Below, one piece after another: positions 12,022 through 27,600 of a stretch of 64,000 bases of DNA; within the stretch, counting starts at the first letter, position 1; each line of letters starts with the position of its first letter. Below the pieces are notes generated by a model. The model was not told the DNA's origin and searched no databases. It saw nothing but the letters and a program-made list of their open reading frames with translations. Where the stretch lies: positions 164,791 to 228,790 of the forward strand of contig NW_002060970.1 of the NCBI RefSeq assembly GCF_000150275.1. The letters run 5' to 3'. Position numbers and translations under genes: made by a program. The stretch comes from Trichoplax adhaerens (taxonomy: Eukaryota; Placozoa; Uniplacotomia; Trichoplacea; Trichoplacidae).

Positions 12022-15000
12022 CTGTAATAAAATGGTTGATAACAGTAATGGAACAGTATCAAAATGAATGCAATAGGAAGATGAGCCTAGAACAGAGTAC
12101 TAGAATGGACGGAAACGATCTTGCATACGAGAATTAATGTATAATGAGTACCCTACGATCATAATCACATATGTATTGGATATTATTCCAAGTATTGCAC
12201 TTTTCATTGTTGTAGACGCAACTTACACGTTTATGGTAGAGTGTTAAAATATTGAAAAATAGATAGTTTGGGAGATTATTTAAAATCCTCTTTCAATTTC
12301 GTTACCACTCTTAACAAAGGGTAGTACGATACTAATTAGTTCTAAATTTTGATCGATAATTCATCTTTAGGCGATAGGTTTATTTACTCATTGGATCATA
12401 ATTACCGGGTAAAGCAATTGATTTCGATATTATAATTTGTATTTAGAGTGTAATTAATGAAACAGCAAAATAGAAACTACGATGTCATCATGCTATAAAA
12501 ACAAGGAAAGCACTATAAAATGCACTGCATTTCATTAGGATAGAAATGAAAGTAGACTTTTGCACTTGAAAAATTACATGTTGTACATTAGGGTAGGATG
12601 CGCTTTATCCTAGCCACTCAATACACTAATCAGAAGATAACCTTTTCCGACTAGTTCAATTGTTTGTGTCTGATTTTGGATGGCCATAGCCAGAAATACT
12701 CGTATTCCATTCAATGAACAAAAATAAATTGGGGAATCTAAAATCGTTCTCTCTTGTATTCTAAATATAATTGGTGATATCATAAAAACAAAGTATTTAT
12801 TGACAAATTCCCTCTTGCTGTTATAACATGATGTCATCTCTTTGAATACGTAAGTAATAAAAGTCATTATTTATGGAAAAAAATAGTTAAAAAATTTTTC
12901 AATGTATGAATTGGATACAGTTCAGTTACGTTCAAAGAAAAATAATTATTTCTCCCGCTGGTGTATCGCTTGTATTCTCCTATTTCGCAACCTTTGTATT
13001 TTGTATTGTGTCATTATTTTAAACGTTTATCCTAGTCATAATAACAATCCTCCTGGAAAATATCAAATTATTTTTTGAGTCGTTAATTATTTACTAAAAA
13101 ATAAAAACTTTTGACAGTTTATTACCGGTTCCTATTACCATCATTGAAAACAATTTCATCTAAAGCTATCTAGATAATTTCAAGCGTTAAATCTAGTTAA
13201 AGTCTAGTTTGATATTATTGGATACCCTAAGAAAACTGTAACCCTTTATTGTATGCTCAATTGGATGAGTTTTCATTATCAACCCTGAAAAACTAATTAT
13301 ATCGTGCCGGTATCCATAGAAGGGGCAACAAATAAATACAAAAGCTACTGTCTTTATAATAATGTTGACTGGTTTTTTCATGCACAGAAGATTAGCGGAA
13401 GACTAATTTGTTTATATGCATCATTCACAGAGATATTCTACAATGCATCAATATACAGTAAACTTATACCCTCGGCTTAGCCCATGTTTATCGGCAATAC
13501 CTAGCATTTCTACACTGAATAGCAATATCATATTAACATATTGCAATGCAGGCGATATAAAGTTATCATGTATTATTCAGGATTATGAAATAATATTTAA
13601 TTTCATTATTTAACTGTCTCACGTTTTCACGGCTTTCATATCATTAGCCCCATACACGGAACCTAATACAGTTTCGATTAAATCAACTTCACTGTAACTT
13701 AGGTAGCTAACTTAGTATACTAAATGTATCAACTATTTCAGAAACTGCAACTAACAATTTCCTTTTGTATTCGGCCAAGGATTTGCTAATATCCGTTAGA
13801 ACGGCTTTTGACACCAGTAAACAGCCCATACAAGAACAATTTAGTAGAAGCTACACGAACGGTATTATAGTACTGTATATCTGCTAAAATCTGGTAAAGT
13901 ACGGGCATATCAAAATTTAGGTTATTATTTTCAGCTACCGATATCTAATCTACCAGTCTCAAATAGTCCGGTAATTATTATGAAATCTTTCAAAAATTTT
14001 TCGGAAATAATAGATATAGCAGGAAATTATAATTAATACTCATTTAATAGAGAAACTGCGAGTAATGTAATTTATAGTAGACTATTGCATAATGGGTGCA
14101 GGATTTGTTGCAAACTTTCACTTTTCAGCAATTAGCAAAAACGGATAAGTATTTTAGAAATTGAGTCAAGAGATTTGTCAGTAATCGGTGAATTTTTCAA
14201 GTGATACTGCGTCAATGCAGCATGTCCCGAAAGTTTTACAGTCCTTTAACTATGTTGTATTTACAGTAATGCATTACGTTTATGCGGCACTATTACTATA
14301 TCACTAACGCTGTGCGTTACATATAGCTTAAATATAGATATTGCTGGTTTCTAAGGCAGAAGTAAAGTAATGACTTGCAGGTTTGCTATCGGGAAGTATA
14401 AGTTAGATAGTTTAACTAACTTAGGTCCACGAGTAAGATCCGCTTTTTAGGTTGTTTTTTTTAATTTAAGAAAGAGCCGCAAAAAAATATCAAGTGCTAA
14501 AATTTGTAGTTTGTTAAGCACAGAATCACTTACCGTAAGTCTACTAAATAAGGATTGTTTTACGATTATGACTAGCACTATATCGTATCTTAGGTGCATC
14601 TACTTTCCAAAAATGAAACGAAAGATGTAATTTTTCCGTACCAATTTTAGTTACTTTATAAAATCTTTGTAACTGCGTTACTGACTAACTTTTGCGCAAC
14701 TGCTATAACAAAATTTTTATAAGATAACTTATCTAGGAATATGTTGATGATAATAGATCTGGGGCGTTATACACACTTTTAATAGACAACTGTATAGTTT
14801 TATAACACTATCAATATATTGGTAATGAATGTATAAGTATATTTACTATAAATTGACAGATCTTTTCAATAAAGTTTGTGTTCAGTTCAGTCTGACGATG
14901 GAGATCGTCAGTATTTAGAGTCGTTCTGTAGCAGATGTTGGGGAAAATAAACCTGACAGTAGACTTGAATTTTTGGTTTCCTGTAGTACAGTAGTCTATT

Positions 15001-18000
15001 TTATCATTGCTCCAAATTTCGATTTGTAACAGACTGATAACAAATACGAAAAGGACGATTGTTCTTAAATATGGACATTTAAATTGCTACCATTAATGTA
15101 TCAAAGTATGGTAGTTTCTTGAGAGGCTAGAGTGGTTTAATTTTAGCTAGATCAAGAATATTATGGGCAAACTGAGACTCTAAAATATGACATTAATCAA
15201 TATTTTAGAGTTGATAGCCTATTTCATTAACAGTTTTTAAAGTTTAAAATTACTGCAATTTGGCTAGAACGTCATAAGTAGCAAGTTTATAATAATGACG
15301 AAAAACTTGTTATACTTTTAAGCCCGGTTAAAGTTTTCCCTGCTGGATAATACTCAGCCTTGTGTCATTAATAAAGATATTTCATTTTGGTAGCGAGCTA
15401 AGATAGTCTTTTGATAGATATCTGGCTGAGATAAAATATTGGCAATGATAGGAAAAGGCTAAAACTCTTCATGCAAGATTTTATATTAGAAATACTTTTT
15501 AATTCCAAAAGTTCTAACGCATACAGGCTTACAAGAATAATGCATGTAATTATCTATGACATGTTTTATAATTATAGTGACTATTTCGCGTGTAAACTTA
15601 CCGAAAGTCACCGAGGCCATTGAGATCAATTCATAAATAAAGATAATGACCTACATGAAATCTTCTAATTAGTATTTGATGTGATATATAAATGCTACTC
15701 AGATATTTTTAAAGTTAAATGCTAATCAATAGTTTTTAACAAGACTTCACTTATAAAGTTATAAAGAATTTAATATACAGTAGCATAGCAATCCATATTG
15801 ATACGATCTAGCTTTATGGTACAATACTAAAAAGGAATCATAAGCCGGGCATTACGAAGAAATTAGCCTTACTTGTAGTTTAACCTTCAATTTCATTTCG
15901 TGCAGTAAAAGATGTCTCTGATATTGTTATAACTTTTAGGCGATATGGAGTCTTGATGATTCTATTCTAGTCAGCAATTTAGATAAAATGATTGCTGATG
16001 GCGGCAATAAACAAGGAATAACAGCAAAATCTAGATTACGAACTTGAAATGGTTGATCGTCTCTAAATAATATATTTCTATATTTTCAATTATTCCACCG
16101 TTAAATTTGAAAACGATGTGAATGACCTCTGTGTTTAGTTAAATTGCGATTAGAGTATGATGAATCTGATAATAAGTGTAAATGAGATAAACGTTTCATT
16201 AGTATTAGCATAGAAATCAAAATCGTTGATCTCTATATGAGGCAGAATGATCAATGAAGACATTAAAGAAGAAGTCATTGTACTAAGGCGAGAAATTTAG
16301 TCGTGTGATGAAGAAATAATTGCAATTAATCATGATTGTTATTGATATCATTATTTAGCTAATTATTGCAAATCAGTATTGTTAGAAAATTGAATGGTAA
16401 TGCGATCAAGTATGTAAAGTAATAAGGTATTGCAATACACAATTGAAAAGTTCACCAAATCAATAAAATAGATGTATTGACCTAGGATTGAATTTTTGTC
16501 GACTTTTCGAATGCAGCCTACCTAATATTTAATTTCATACCTATTGTTGTGTTCAGCACTATTAAAACTATTAATTGTTGCACCTGTGCAAATTTTCTAT
16601 AATTAATATCATGTTTCCGTTATATAATAGAGCTATTAATGTCAACAATATGCCATCTACTTCATCGTGCATCCACGATAATACTAAATAGTTTCTCGCC
16701 TCCGCGTCGATCATGCTGTCATGTTCTAATGTTTATACAAACAGTAACATAACTATAGCATCATGGTGAACATATCTATCTATATTGTTCTTTCATATCA
16801 TACCATCATTGCAGTAAAATAAAGATTAAGTTCTTCTCAATACCAAAATTATAATTAGCAGTTAGGACAGCTCTTTGTACAAGACGCTATCAATTCTATC
16901 ACAATAGAATTGTCTAGATAAACCTTTAAATGTTGTATTTTAGGCTCAATCAAGGATCTTATTTATAATAAATAAACGACCTAGCCTATCCGATATTGTG
17001 TTTTGATAGAATATTGGAGAAAGTTATAGTTAGTTCAAACTTGTCGAAAAATAATAATAATAGACAATGAAGTCGTAGCAAGCATTTCAATGCGTATTTT
17101 AATATATTAAAGTTCAAATTTTTCACTCCATAGTATTAAATATTCAAATTTGACTGATGTATTCATTAGCAATCAGCCGAATGGATGAAAACTGGTACTG
17201 CCCTCAACCTATATTAATACTGTTTAAACAGTGACAACGTCATCTTCACGCGTTCATGTCTGTTTCCGATCTGGCGGAAAAATATAAAATAATTTGAATA
17301 ACAATTTTAAAATTGCATAAAAACAAGTACCGTATGTAATCTCATATTTTAAATCTTTGATCACGTTGAAGATATTTTAGATTTTAATGGTTTACGGCGT
17401 CGTTCTATAGATATAATTTAGGGAAATAAATATTAATTGCTCCGTATTTGTAGGTCAACACAGAGCGGCAGAAATTTTATAACCGTAATAATTGCGATAT
17501 CTTTAAATTAACTTACGGTAAAAGTTGAGTAAAATCCTTCATTTTCATACCGTAAGAGCATCAGTATACCATAGCGGTAGTTAAAAATATATATTTGAAT
17601 ATTTGTTAGAAAAGATTAATCTAACATTATTGCATACATCTTTTGAAATAAATAAACAAGATGTAAAATTGTTATCAAGATGATTGTTGCACGAAGATAA
17701 AAACCACTTCTGCAATGAAAAGGATCATGTTGTTTAAGTAGTCATATCTTGTTAATTGCATCATCGGAGTGCCAAAATTAGAAAGCTGACTGGTTATGAA
17801 AGCAATATTAAATATACTGATTGCCTATTAGCGTTTTACTGGTCAGTTAAAGAGGCTAAGATAAAATGTGATTATTTTATTTGATAAAAAAACCAAAATT
17901 TACAGTCATCATCGAGTACCTTCCTAAATAGAGGGTTTCTTTAATGATAAAGAGTCATACCTTATACGTAAAAGAGGTGATAGTTTGCTTTGCAATAAAT

Positions 18001-21000
18001 GTACGATATTATTTTAGGTTAAGGGCAATACGCGTAAGCCATAAAAACAATGCTCTTCGAGCAAAATAAATAACATGAATAGGCTATTATCTGCCAACAG
18101 ACTTTACAGAAATATCATATAATAGATCCTCGAACAATTTGATATTAGATATGAATAATTTTGATAACTATACTAGTTAACACTTTAATAATTTATATCT
18201 GAAAGTTTATTACCATTCCTGGTACAAAGGTTTCTTCCATTAATGCAGAGACGATACTGAACCGATACTGTTACTGATTTCATCTAGATAGATATATGAA
18301 ATAATGAATCATTTGTGCGATTTCCTCGAATTTCGTTGAATCAACTTATAATCTCAATAGATTACTACATAGGCCGAAAAAATCTAAATTAAATTAGAAT
18401 CGAAGTTTTTACTATTTGAAATAGAAGAAATAGACAATTATTTTATCAACTTTGCAGGCCAAACTATATATGGCAATATTGAAGACAAAGTGAAAGTATC
18501 TTGAATTGCTCTGTAAATTATTACAATGTTATTAAAATCAAGAGCATTGAATTTCGTAAGTGGAGCCATAATTCATTTACACTGTTTTCATCCGTTGTGC
18601 ATACTGTAACTAAGCGTTTTCGTAGTTTAAATACAAAACTAGTCAAACCTAATGAACTAAAATATACCAATTATAGCCTTATAAAATTGAAATTATGTAT
18701 TAAATAGCAATGAATTATGGTCAATAAACTTTCACTTGACTACTCAAGTCGATATATCTTAATTTACTTCACTTGTCAATAAATTATTATTTATTTATTC
18801 ATACCTTTTTTAATTAGGATTCATCGAGCATATTCGGTACTTATGGCGGCTAGATTATGCTCAAAATTCCATTACTTGTTCATTAATCTATTTTTAGGTT
18901 ATGGGGCAATAAATTTAATATTGTAACATAGACTTTATTGTGAATATTTTAACTACATCTTGAGAAAAGATTCTGTAAGTCAATAGTAAAATGCAGTCTT
19001 ATACTACTCTGTTAAGCCATAGAAAAAATTTATGATTCTTAATGTTATATTACCTAGATAGTCTAAATTCTGCCTATGTATGTGAAGACTTTTATTGGAT
19101 TCGATCATGATAGAATTACTCTTAGTATTTGCATTGTATGAATGTCTGTTTACCGTTAGAATAATACTAATTTTATGCTTCTATATTTTGTTTTATACTA
19201 TTTTAATTTTACAATTTAACGTTTTCAAACGATTCTTTTTAACTTATTACTTTGATCAAAATATTGATAACGTTACCTTCACTACTGTGTTTTTAAATTG
19301 TTTCTAGATTTGTCGTTATTTTAATAAATGGATCGTACAATTAACAAATAATTTAGTGTGAATTTATGTATATTAAAGCCTCACTACAGTTTAGTTGCCA
19401 AACGAATAGGTCTAAAATTGCTTATTCCAGAAAAGAAAATATTTATTAAATTTGTCTAAATTATACGATAGAAAACATTATGAATTAGAAAACTAAAACT
19501 ATTTCCTTAAAAATGAGATACGTATATGCAATAATTTTGTAAATTAGATACTGTACGGTAAATTATTTCTTATATCATCATAACGATCTATTCATTTTTT
19601 AATGGACCAATTTGTCATTATTTCTTTAATACGTATTATAAACATAAAATTAATACCTCAAACTAATTGAAAGCAATGAGCTCTTAACTGCAAATCTTTC
19701 ATATCTTGGAGATATAAATGTAAAATCAGTACTTCTTTAGTTGTGGATCCATTATATAATTATCATTTATACCAAATCTATCAGCTTTAGCTTATTGCTG
19801 CTACTGCATGCTATGAAGATCTATTAAAATTTTTCTATCCAATAGTCTTATGAAACAAGAAATTGGCTATGTCAAAATTTTTAACTTTATAACGTATTAT
19901 TTGCAATATAGGTTGAGAGCACCAATTTATACTTTCTTCCTGAAAATTTGATTGAAAGACGGCAGTTTAAATTCTTACAAATATAATAGGCAGTATTCAG
20001 TTTCATGAAACGAAATGCAATATTTTAAAGATCTCTGCCTTGAAATAGATACAGAAAATAAAGTTTTTTCCAGATCTATGATCAAATGCGAGGAAAAAAT
20101 TCCGAAACGTACAATAGATACCCCATAATTTCTAACAGCTGGAGAACATAATTAATTGATGCTAAAAAAAGTTTTCATAAGATCTCTCTATCTTTGAGGC
20201 AAAAGTGAGTGCTATAACAATTAATTTTTGTAATCTTCTAAACTCATACTAATGATAAATTTAAATTATTTGAAACCTCTTTGAAAATAACATCTAGCTT
20301 AATTGATAAGTTATTTAATAATTTAAAATTTGATATCTTCCAGCATTTTGTTACCTCATCCATTTTGCATGAAGGTTATGACTGCGCCATATCGCTAGGT
20401 CAAAATCTTGACCTAGATCGGCCAACATAAAGGTCGAGATAAAATTTTAAATACCATCACTGTAAAAAACTTGGAAAACGTCAGGGCTAAAAATATCCAC
20501 TTAAAATTCGAGTGGTAATTGAAACTTAGTACTAATACATGTATAATGGAATTTAAAATAGTTATGAAAGTAACTATCTCCAATTTTGAGCCAGACTGAC
20601 TTTTCGAACGAACTATTGATAAATTTTTCGAAAAATTTCAAATTTACTTACTTATAAGGTCAGGACAGACTTGGATTAACAATACTGATCCAACACACTA
20701 CTGCAGCTGGATAGTAGTTTTAGAAACGTCATTAAAGTTACTTTAATGCTTATCTATACCTGATCGCGTATAGTTTTAACTTTGGCGCGCGGAAGGAGAT
20801 TTTATGCAAGTTTTAAGTACGTAAATAATTTTTAATTTAGTATAATATTGCTTCTTTATATCATTTTCAGAACTGCATTATACAACTTTTAGATTCTTAT
20901 GCTCGTATAAGAAACCTAACGATATGATAGTGAAGTCAATTTTTTAGTTTTTACTCTCAAACATTTGTATGTGGAATGAAGAAAAGATAATAATCTTATT

Positions 21001-21962
21001 TGACTGATCAAATGGAAGCGATAGCGTGTTCAGTACCTTTTAAATTTAGAAGTTTGTTGATATGTTAATCTTTAAATTAACTTAATGTATAACATATATA
21101 TATATTTGTGTACTCGTATAATAGAAAAAAACAAGCTTGACAATAAATTTCTCTATCGTGTCACTAATACTACTGTTTTTCTACCTTAATATTTATAATT
21201 AAAAAGATTTGATTATTGATTGATCGCATAACTAGTTGACACGAACTGTGCTCTAGAAAAGGTATCAGTATCTCTATTATAAGACCTCAATTTTCTAATG
21301 CGCGAAATAATAATACTTATTTTAAGAGAATGATCTTGAGTATTTTAGAATTGCAGTTGAATGAGGTCTTCTTTAATCTATTACCGAGAAAATATTGACC
21401 TGATAGATCGTAAATTTGGTAACTTATTGACCATTGCTATCTTACACATTCTCGCGTAAATTAGTTACTGCAGTAGTTTCAAGTAATTACGGTAAATGGA
21501 TTTTAAATCCTAAAAGTATGACTTTCTTACGTCTGACCTAACTAATGCATGTCCTACTCATGGAAATGTGATATATTTTCCGAACTGTATTTATTCACGC
21601 AATCATAGAATAACATCTTGACACAGTTTGATCTCTCTTTTATTATATTTCATTTCGTTGGTAGCTAAGAATGAAATTCTGGCTATGCAATATCTAATGT
21701 AGCTAATTAGTATGGTTATTAATCGGAGTTAAAGTATAGTCTTCTACATATCATCACTATTAGAGAGCGATGGAAGTTAAGATTAGCCACTAATTACATG
21801 GAATAAGTTCGAGATCTGAATTTACATATCTATGAAATAGAATCGTATAATCATTTTAATTAGATTAAAATTTTGCCCATAAACTCAATTTAAATAACCC
21901 TGAATTCTTATGCACAGACTATTAAAGTACTAGTAAGAGAAAAGCAACTTGCAAATGAGTTG

Positions 21963-22591
21963 TGTTACAGTGTTATATACTATATTACAGTAGAAATATC
22001 TATGTTAGGATAATTCTATTAGACTATCCTTATTTAGTTAACTTCTAATTTGGAAATACTGTGTTTTAATATAGTACTGACTTTTTATGACAGTGACACT
22101 TATACACATACTGAAATTAATAGTTATAATAGGGAATGCAAATCATCTACTTATAGTTCGAATCATTGTGATTGTAATTTACTTATGCTAGATTGTAAGT
22201 TATCATGAAATGTTCCGTGATAGGACATATCGTAATCTGACTATTCTGTATTAGTCATTACATGTCTATGTTTGTAAATACTGTTGTCTGCATTAAGGGA
22301 GCAGTAGCTAAAATTAATATCTAGTTCAGTAAATGATTCTAATGTTAATTGTATTAACTATGACTCATGAACTATTGAGAAGTAGTATATAAATGCAGTA
22401 TATCGTGTAATAAAGTAATTTCTCCAACTTAGTGTTTAACGTAAAATACGAGGCGTTTAAGTCTTTGTGTAGTCTGCTAGTAGAGCAAAAGTGTTTGTGA
22501 TAGTGCAGATATCGTTCCTTGATACGTGGATCAAGGAATTGACTTATTGATCGTATATTGCGTTATCTTGTTGCAAAGCTGTTTTGTGACA
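21963..22591 (+). mobile_element. Solo-LTR-like element, family 1
   Basis: 629-base repeat starting TGTTACAG and ending TTTTGTGACA, with TATATAAAT near 22386 and AATAAA at 22409-22414, the order expected for an LTR promoter and polyadenylation signal. It is the inverted copy of 25275-25905. Flanks (agttg and gttag) do not form a clean target duplication. Confidence 0.7.
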
Positions 22592-24244
22592 GTTAGTAAA
22601 GGCACTTTAAGAGATGGTATAGTTATAAACGCTTTACTTGAAGAATTTGTTTCCTAAGTGAAAGATATGACTTTAGAACGCAAACATTCTTTAAGCAGGT
22701 CAGCTATTAGAAATATGTGCATATTCTAGTTTAAAATTTATATTTAGACTTTAATTTTAAAGATAGCTTTAATAAAAAATGTTATTGTAACTGCATCCTA
22801 TCTGACCAAATTTTGTTGGTATAAATAGAAAGATCAATCATTTCCAGAATACTGTCACTGTTTGGCATTTCCGATGGATAGCCCTTTATTACCTATGTGC
22901 AGATATAATACAACATCAATTACCAAACAATATAACTTGTGGTAATAATAAGTATTGAACTATTTCTTGATCAACTGTATATAAATTATTACAAGTGTTC
23001 TTGCTCTACATTATCTATTTTAAGATTAAATATTGTTACTAGAACAATCTGAATATATTCAGATGCATGGAACAATTCCTGAAAGATAACATACTTCCAG
23101 AAATTCCGAAATTCCGTCATAAATCGCCTATTTTATTTGATAAAAGATCAAAGTTATTGTAACAAGAACAAGAATTATATTTAAAATATGGAATTGCTCA
23201 GAAATGTCAAATAAGTTGTTCAGAAAAAAAATTTAGAGTTATATTTACAGCTGAAAAAAGTTATTTATCGATTGCAGCAGTTATGTACGAATATACTCGT
23301 AATGATACAAATTACATACCCGTACTAATAGTTTATAATATTTTCGAAAATAAATTAATTTGCCTAGAAAGGAGTCTTATCACCAGTAAATTTTAGATCA
23401 TAATTAAATTTTTAAAATTTCGTAAGTTAATTGATGATTTGATGTATTACAGTAGGATAATTAGCTTAAAATTAAAGCTATGGGATAAAATGAAAATAGT
23501 CCAGGTTTGTATGTTTGATTGGAAGATTTCGCAAATATCAATTTCTAGATGGCAATTACGGTACGTTTTTATGGTGACAGTTTTTACAGCAATTATTGGA
23601 TTAGGATATTGATTACAGGAAGTAAATTAGTAATGAAAGGCATCTGCCATAGCGCTTATATTATGGGAATGTAGTTATAAATAGGTCATGCAGTAGCAAA
23701 TTCATTTTTAATCTTGCCATATAATTATCAGGATTGTTTCTCTAAGAATAATCCCGTAACTAATTTTTTTAAGAGGTAATTAGATTGACTGATGGATTTA
23801 GTCTTTGGTATTTATTAGATGAATAAAATTTATACAGAAAGTTGCAACCTCACAAGAAATTGTAGTACTTATTGTAATACTGCAAAGACTGCCTTAACTA
23901 TCCTTGTACAACAGGAACTAACTCGGTACTTATAGCAAATTTACTTCAATTTGTAAGACTACTACCCCAGCCTTCGTTAACCAGGATCTTTACAAAGTGT
24001 ACTCTAATACTGTACATACAACATAGTATGAGATGTTTTACCCTTTTTATTGATCATTATCGCACTTATATATTCTATTTATTGTAATATACACATTTAC
24101 TACGCTAGATATATTTTTTTAATAAATTATCAAGCTTAAGTTATCATAGATAGGTATTTGAGATGACCAATCTCATCCATAACTTTTCTCAACTACAAGC
24201 TTTGTCAAAGCTCCTATATTTTAAATACATAATTGGGATATAAT

Positions 24245-24686
24245 TGTCATAAACCAGCTTCGTGACAAGGATAACGTTAAACAAATTTCTAAATTACTAT
24301 AGTCTCCGGGATTCAGTATTCCTTAACTACCTCACAAGAATTTAGACGCCTTTGATTCTACGTTAAACTCAACTAGACAATTGAGAACTGCTTTATTCAA
24401 CTATCTGACGGGCTTATATACCCTTCTACAGCAGCTAACATTTACAAGTTATCTTATAAAAATACTTAAGTGAGAACATCTACTAACTAGTTTTTCACAG
24501 TCGGACTGCAATATGTCCATTCACAGAATCATTTCAGTGCACATTACAGCACAGCATTAAATTTACTGTAACACATTTATAATTAGAGTAATTCCTATTG
24601 TAAGGCACTAGATGTAATATATTATCACTATATTATATTAACCAAATTTAGATATCTATTTCTTCACGGTAGTTCGTACCGTAACA
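24245..24686 (-). mobile_element. Solo-LTR-like element, family 2
   Basis: 442-base copy of the family also seen at 27601-28037 and 47714-48156. Plus-strand ends are TGTCATAAACCAGC and TACCGTAACA. Read on the minus strand it has the TATATAAGC then AATAAA arrangement. No clear target duplication remains, and the terminal bases have drifted from TGTCAC. Confidence 0.7.
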
Positions 24687-25274
24687 ATTACTATCCTATG
24701 ATAGTTTCCTTGTGTAATACTGCCCCAAATATAGACTAGACTGCAACCCAAGATTTACCAGAAATATCCTGATTGCAGTTCGATTGTCTTTGTTAGTTGT
24801 AAGATGAACGTAATCGTATGTAATAAAAAGAAATTTATAAGAAACTGTAGTTCTTGTTATATTTTTGAAAAGACACTTTATCACATCTTGTTAACATCCT
24901 AAAGCAGCCGTTTATACTTATAACAGGTTCAAAAAATATTATCTTGATAAATATGAAAACACTAAATCTACATGCACAATTATAATTAAGAAATTATATC
25001 CAATATATCGATAGTATCGTACTAGTACATAGTTTTGCTATATGTTCAGTAAAACAAGGCCTACAAAATAAGCGGCCAGCTCATTGTACCAGTTATTGAC
25101 CGCGTCTTATCCTTTTTTCACTTGTCGAGTAGCCCTTACCCGTAGCAATATAATTGTTGATATAGTATGATACTTTGGGAAATTGCATTCCTGAAACATA
25201 TTGCAATATTATTTATGCATGGATTACAAAAAGTAAAATAGGAAAACATTTAGTCTAAGACTATTGTAGATGAC

Positions 25275-25905
25275 TGCCACAAAACAGCTTTGCAACAAGA
25301 TAACGCAATATACGATCAATAAGTCAATTCCTTGAACCACGTATCAAGGAACGATATCTGCACTATCACAAACACTTTTGCTCTACTAGCAGACTACACA
25401 AAGACTTAAACGCCTCCTATTTTACGTTAAACACTAAGTTGGAGAAATTCTCTTTATTTCACGATATACTGCGTTTATATACTATTCCTCAATACTTCAT
25501 GATTCATAGTTAATACAATTAACATTAGAATCATTTACTGAATTAGATATTAATTTTAGCTACTGCTCCCTTAATGCAGACAACAGTATTTACAAAAATA
25601 GACATGTAATGACTAATACAGAATAGTCAGATTACGATATGTCCTATCACGGAACATTTCCATGATAATTTACAATCTAGCATAAGTAAATTACAATCAC
25701 AATGATTGGAACTGTAAGTAGATGATTTGCATTCCCTATTATAACTATTAATTTCAGTATGTGTATAAGTGTCACTGTGATAAAAAGTCAGTGCTATATT
25801 AAAACACAGTATATCCAAATTAGAAGTTAACTAAATAAGGATAGTCTAATAGAATTATCCTAACATAGATATTTCTACTGTAATACAGTATATAACACTG
25901 TAACA
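25275..25905 (-). mobile_element. Solo-LTR-like element, family 1, with 5-bp target duplication
   Basis: 631 bases from TGCCACAAAAC to CACTGTAACA, flanked by perfect direct repeats ATGAC (25270-25274 and 25906-25910). TG...CA ends plus a 5-bp target duplication is the signature of an LTR-retrotransposon LTR left by recombination. No internal coding region is attached. Confidence 0.8.
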
Positions 25906-27600
25906 ATGACATTGTAATGATTCAAGGTAAGATGACGGCAGCAGTCTATAGCAGATGAGTGATATTAAAGATATTCAATTTATGCTTTAAAATAATCAGG
26001 TGCTACTAGAGAGCAATTGAAAATGTTAGCTAACTCTGTAGGTGGTATCAAAATACATCAGTAAGTGAAGAATGATTGGCTCAGAGTGAGGGATAATAGT
26101 CATGCCTAGATTGGAGTCTCTCACTTGAAAAAACCACTTGAAAAAAGTAGAAAGCTGTGTAAGAAAATCTACTGTAGAATATATTAGATTAAGCTCGAAG
26201 ATAAACTGCAAAATATGTTTACAAATATGTTGTCATAGAGGATACAAAAGACTCACTGCTATAAGAGGGAATTCAGTGTGAATCTAGCTGCATATTGATT
26301 ATATGTCTAAGTTTCACTTCTAGCGTATTTGACAATAATTAAATAATAAACTTTTTTATCCGCTAACATTGGGAGATGATAATTGCTTGACTGTTCCATA
26401 GGAAGAATAGAAATAGTCAACACTACACTTGACTATTATTTGACAACTATCTACGTAAAACGAAACCATAAGAAATAGTTATAATAATAGTAATTTGAAG
26501 TAGGAAATTAATTTATTTAGGGACGACTTACTATGAATGCCATATTAGTACAAAGGATATTGCTTTGAGGTATACTGTCTGACTGCAAAATATCATATAC
26601 CGATACTAATATACTTTTTAAAGTGGTAGTAAGAAGCAACATTAACCACATATTAATGACAATAATTTGTATTCGCAATATAACAAAATTCTCAATTGCT
26701 CCTAATCAAGCTCTCTATTTTATTTAAGAGAATTGCAGTCTAAAAGATCCGCTGCAAAGTTAAAGAGGATTTCTTTAATTAAAGAATAAAATGAGCCCCT
26801 AAAATGGCAAAACAACTATGATTTTATCATGTTTTATGGTGCTATCACAAATCCTAAGAATAAGTCATTTCCTATTATGATTGATAAAGTATTACAAACA
26901 GCAAAAAATCTGTTTTAATTTCTTTTAACAAACGCTTCTTTCTAGTCCATTCTAATTGCTACTGTTAGTATATAAGGGTATTGAACTTGGAATGAACAAA
27001 TTGTGTTTTCATATATTTTTAAATGTTTATTATTATAGGTTTTTAAGGGAAATCTCTATCTATCAATAATGTGGAATGCCGCAAATTTCTAACCATCGAT
27101 TATATTTCATAATTTGGCTTCAACTGCTATACGAGGAAACTGCATTTTATTTAATTAGCACTACGGTATTTTCCTGATAAGAATTTTAGGGTTATACACA
27201 ATTTTTTCAATATCTACAGCATAGATTAGTTCAAAGATTTTCTAGTTTAAATTTTATTCACAATTTTTGGCGATAAGTGTTGGTAAGCGCTTAGAGGGTA
27301 GTCTGCAAGTATAGCAACGGACAGTGAGTTCAGTACTGTCAGATTCAATCATTGTAACTTTCCTCAAAATGTTTAAATTTCCTAAATTGTTTCTGTTAGT
27401 ACCGAATGCTTAAAAATCACGATTGAATAAAGCAATTATGGAGGCAAAATAAATCTATAGACTAGGGGAAAATAAAATGCTTATTAAATATTCTAAGATG
27501 CATTGATGAACTCTTAATCCTCCTTTCAAGGATTAAATTATAGGTAAGAAAATAGAGGCCGTTTCTTTTGTTAAATGTAGATTTTCCAACATTATTCGAC

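Noticed and set aside
12610-12867. 85-codon minus-strand open frame upstream of gene A
   Set aside because: No domain or initiator fit to the lectin exon; frames of this length are expected by chance at this base composition.
21963-22591. Interpretation of the repeats as MITEs or other inverted-repeat DNA transposons
   Set aside because: Terminal inverted similarity is only about 6 bases, target duplications are 5 bp, and each element has a TATA box followed by AATAAA. This fits solo LTRs better.
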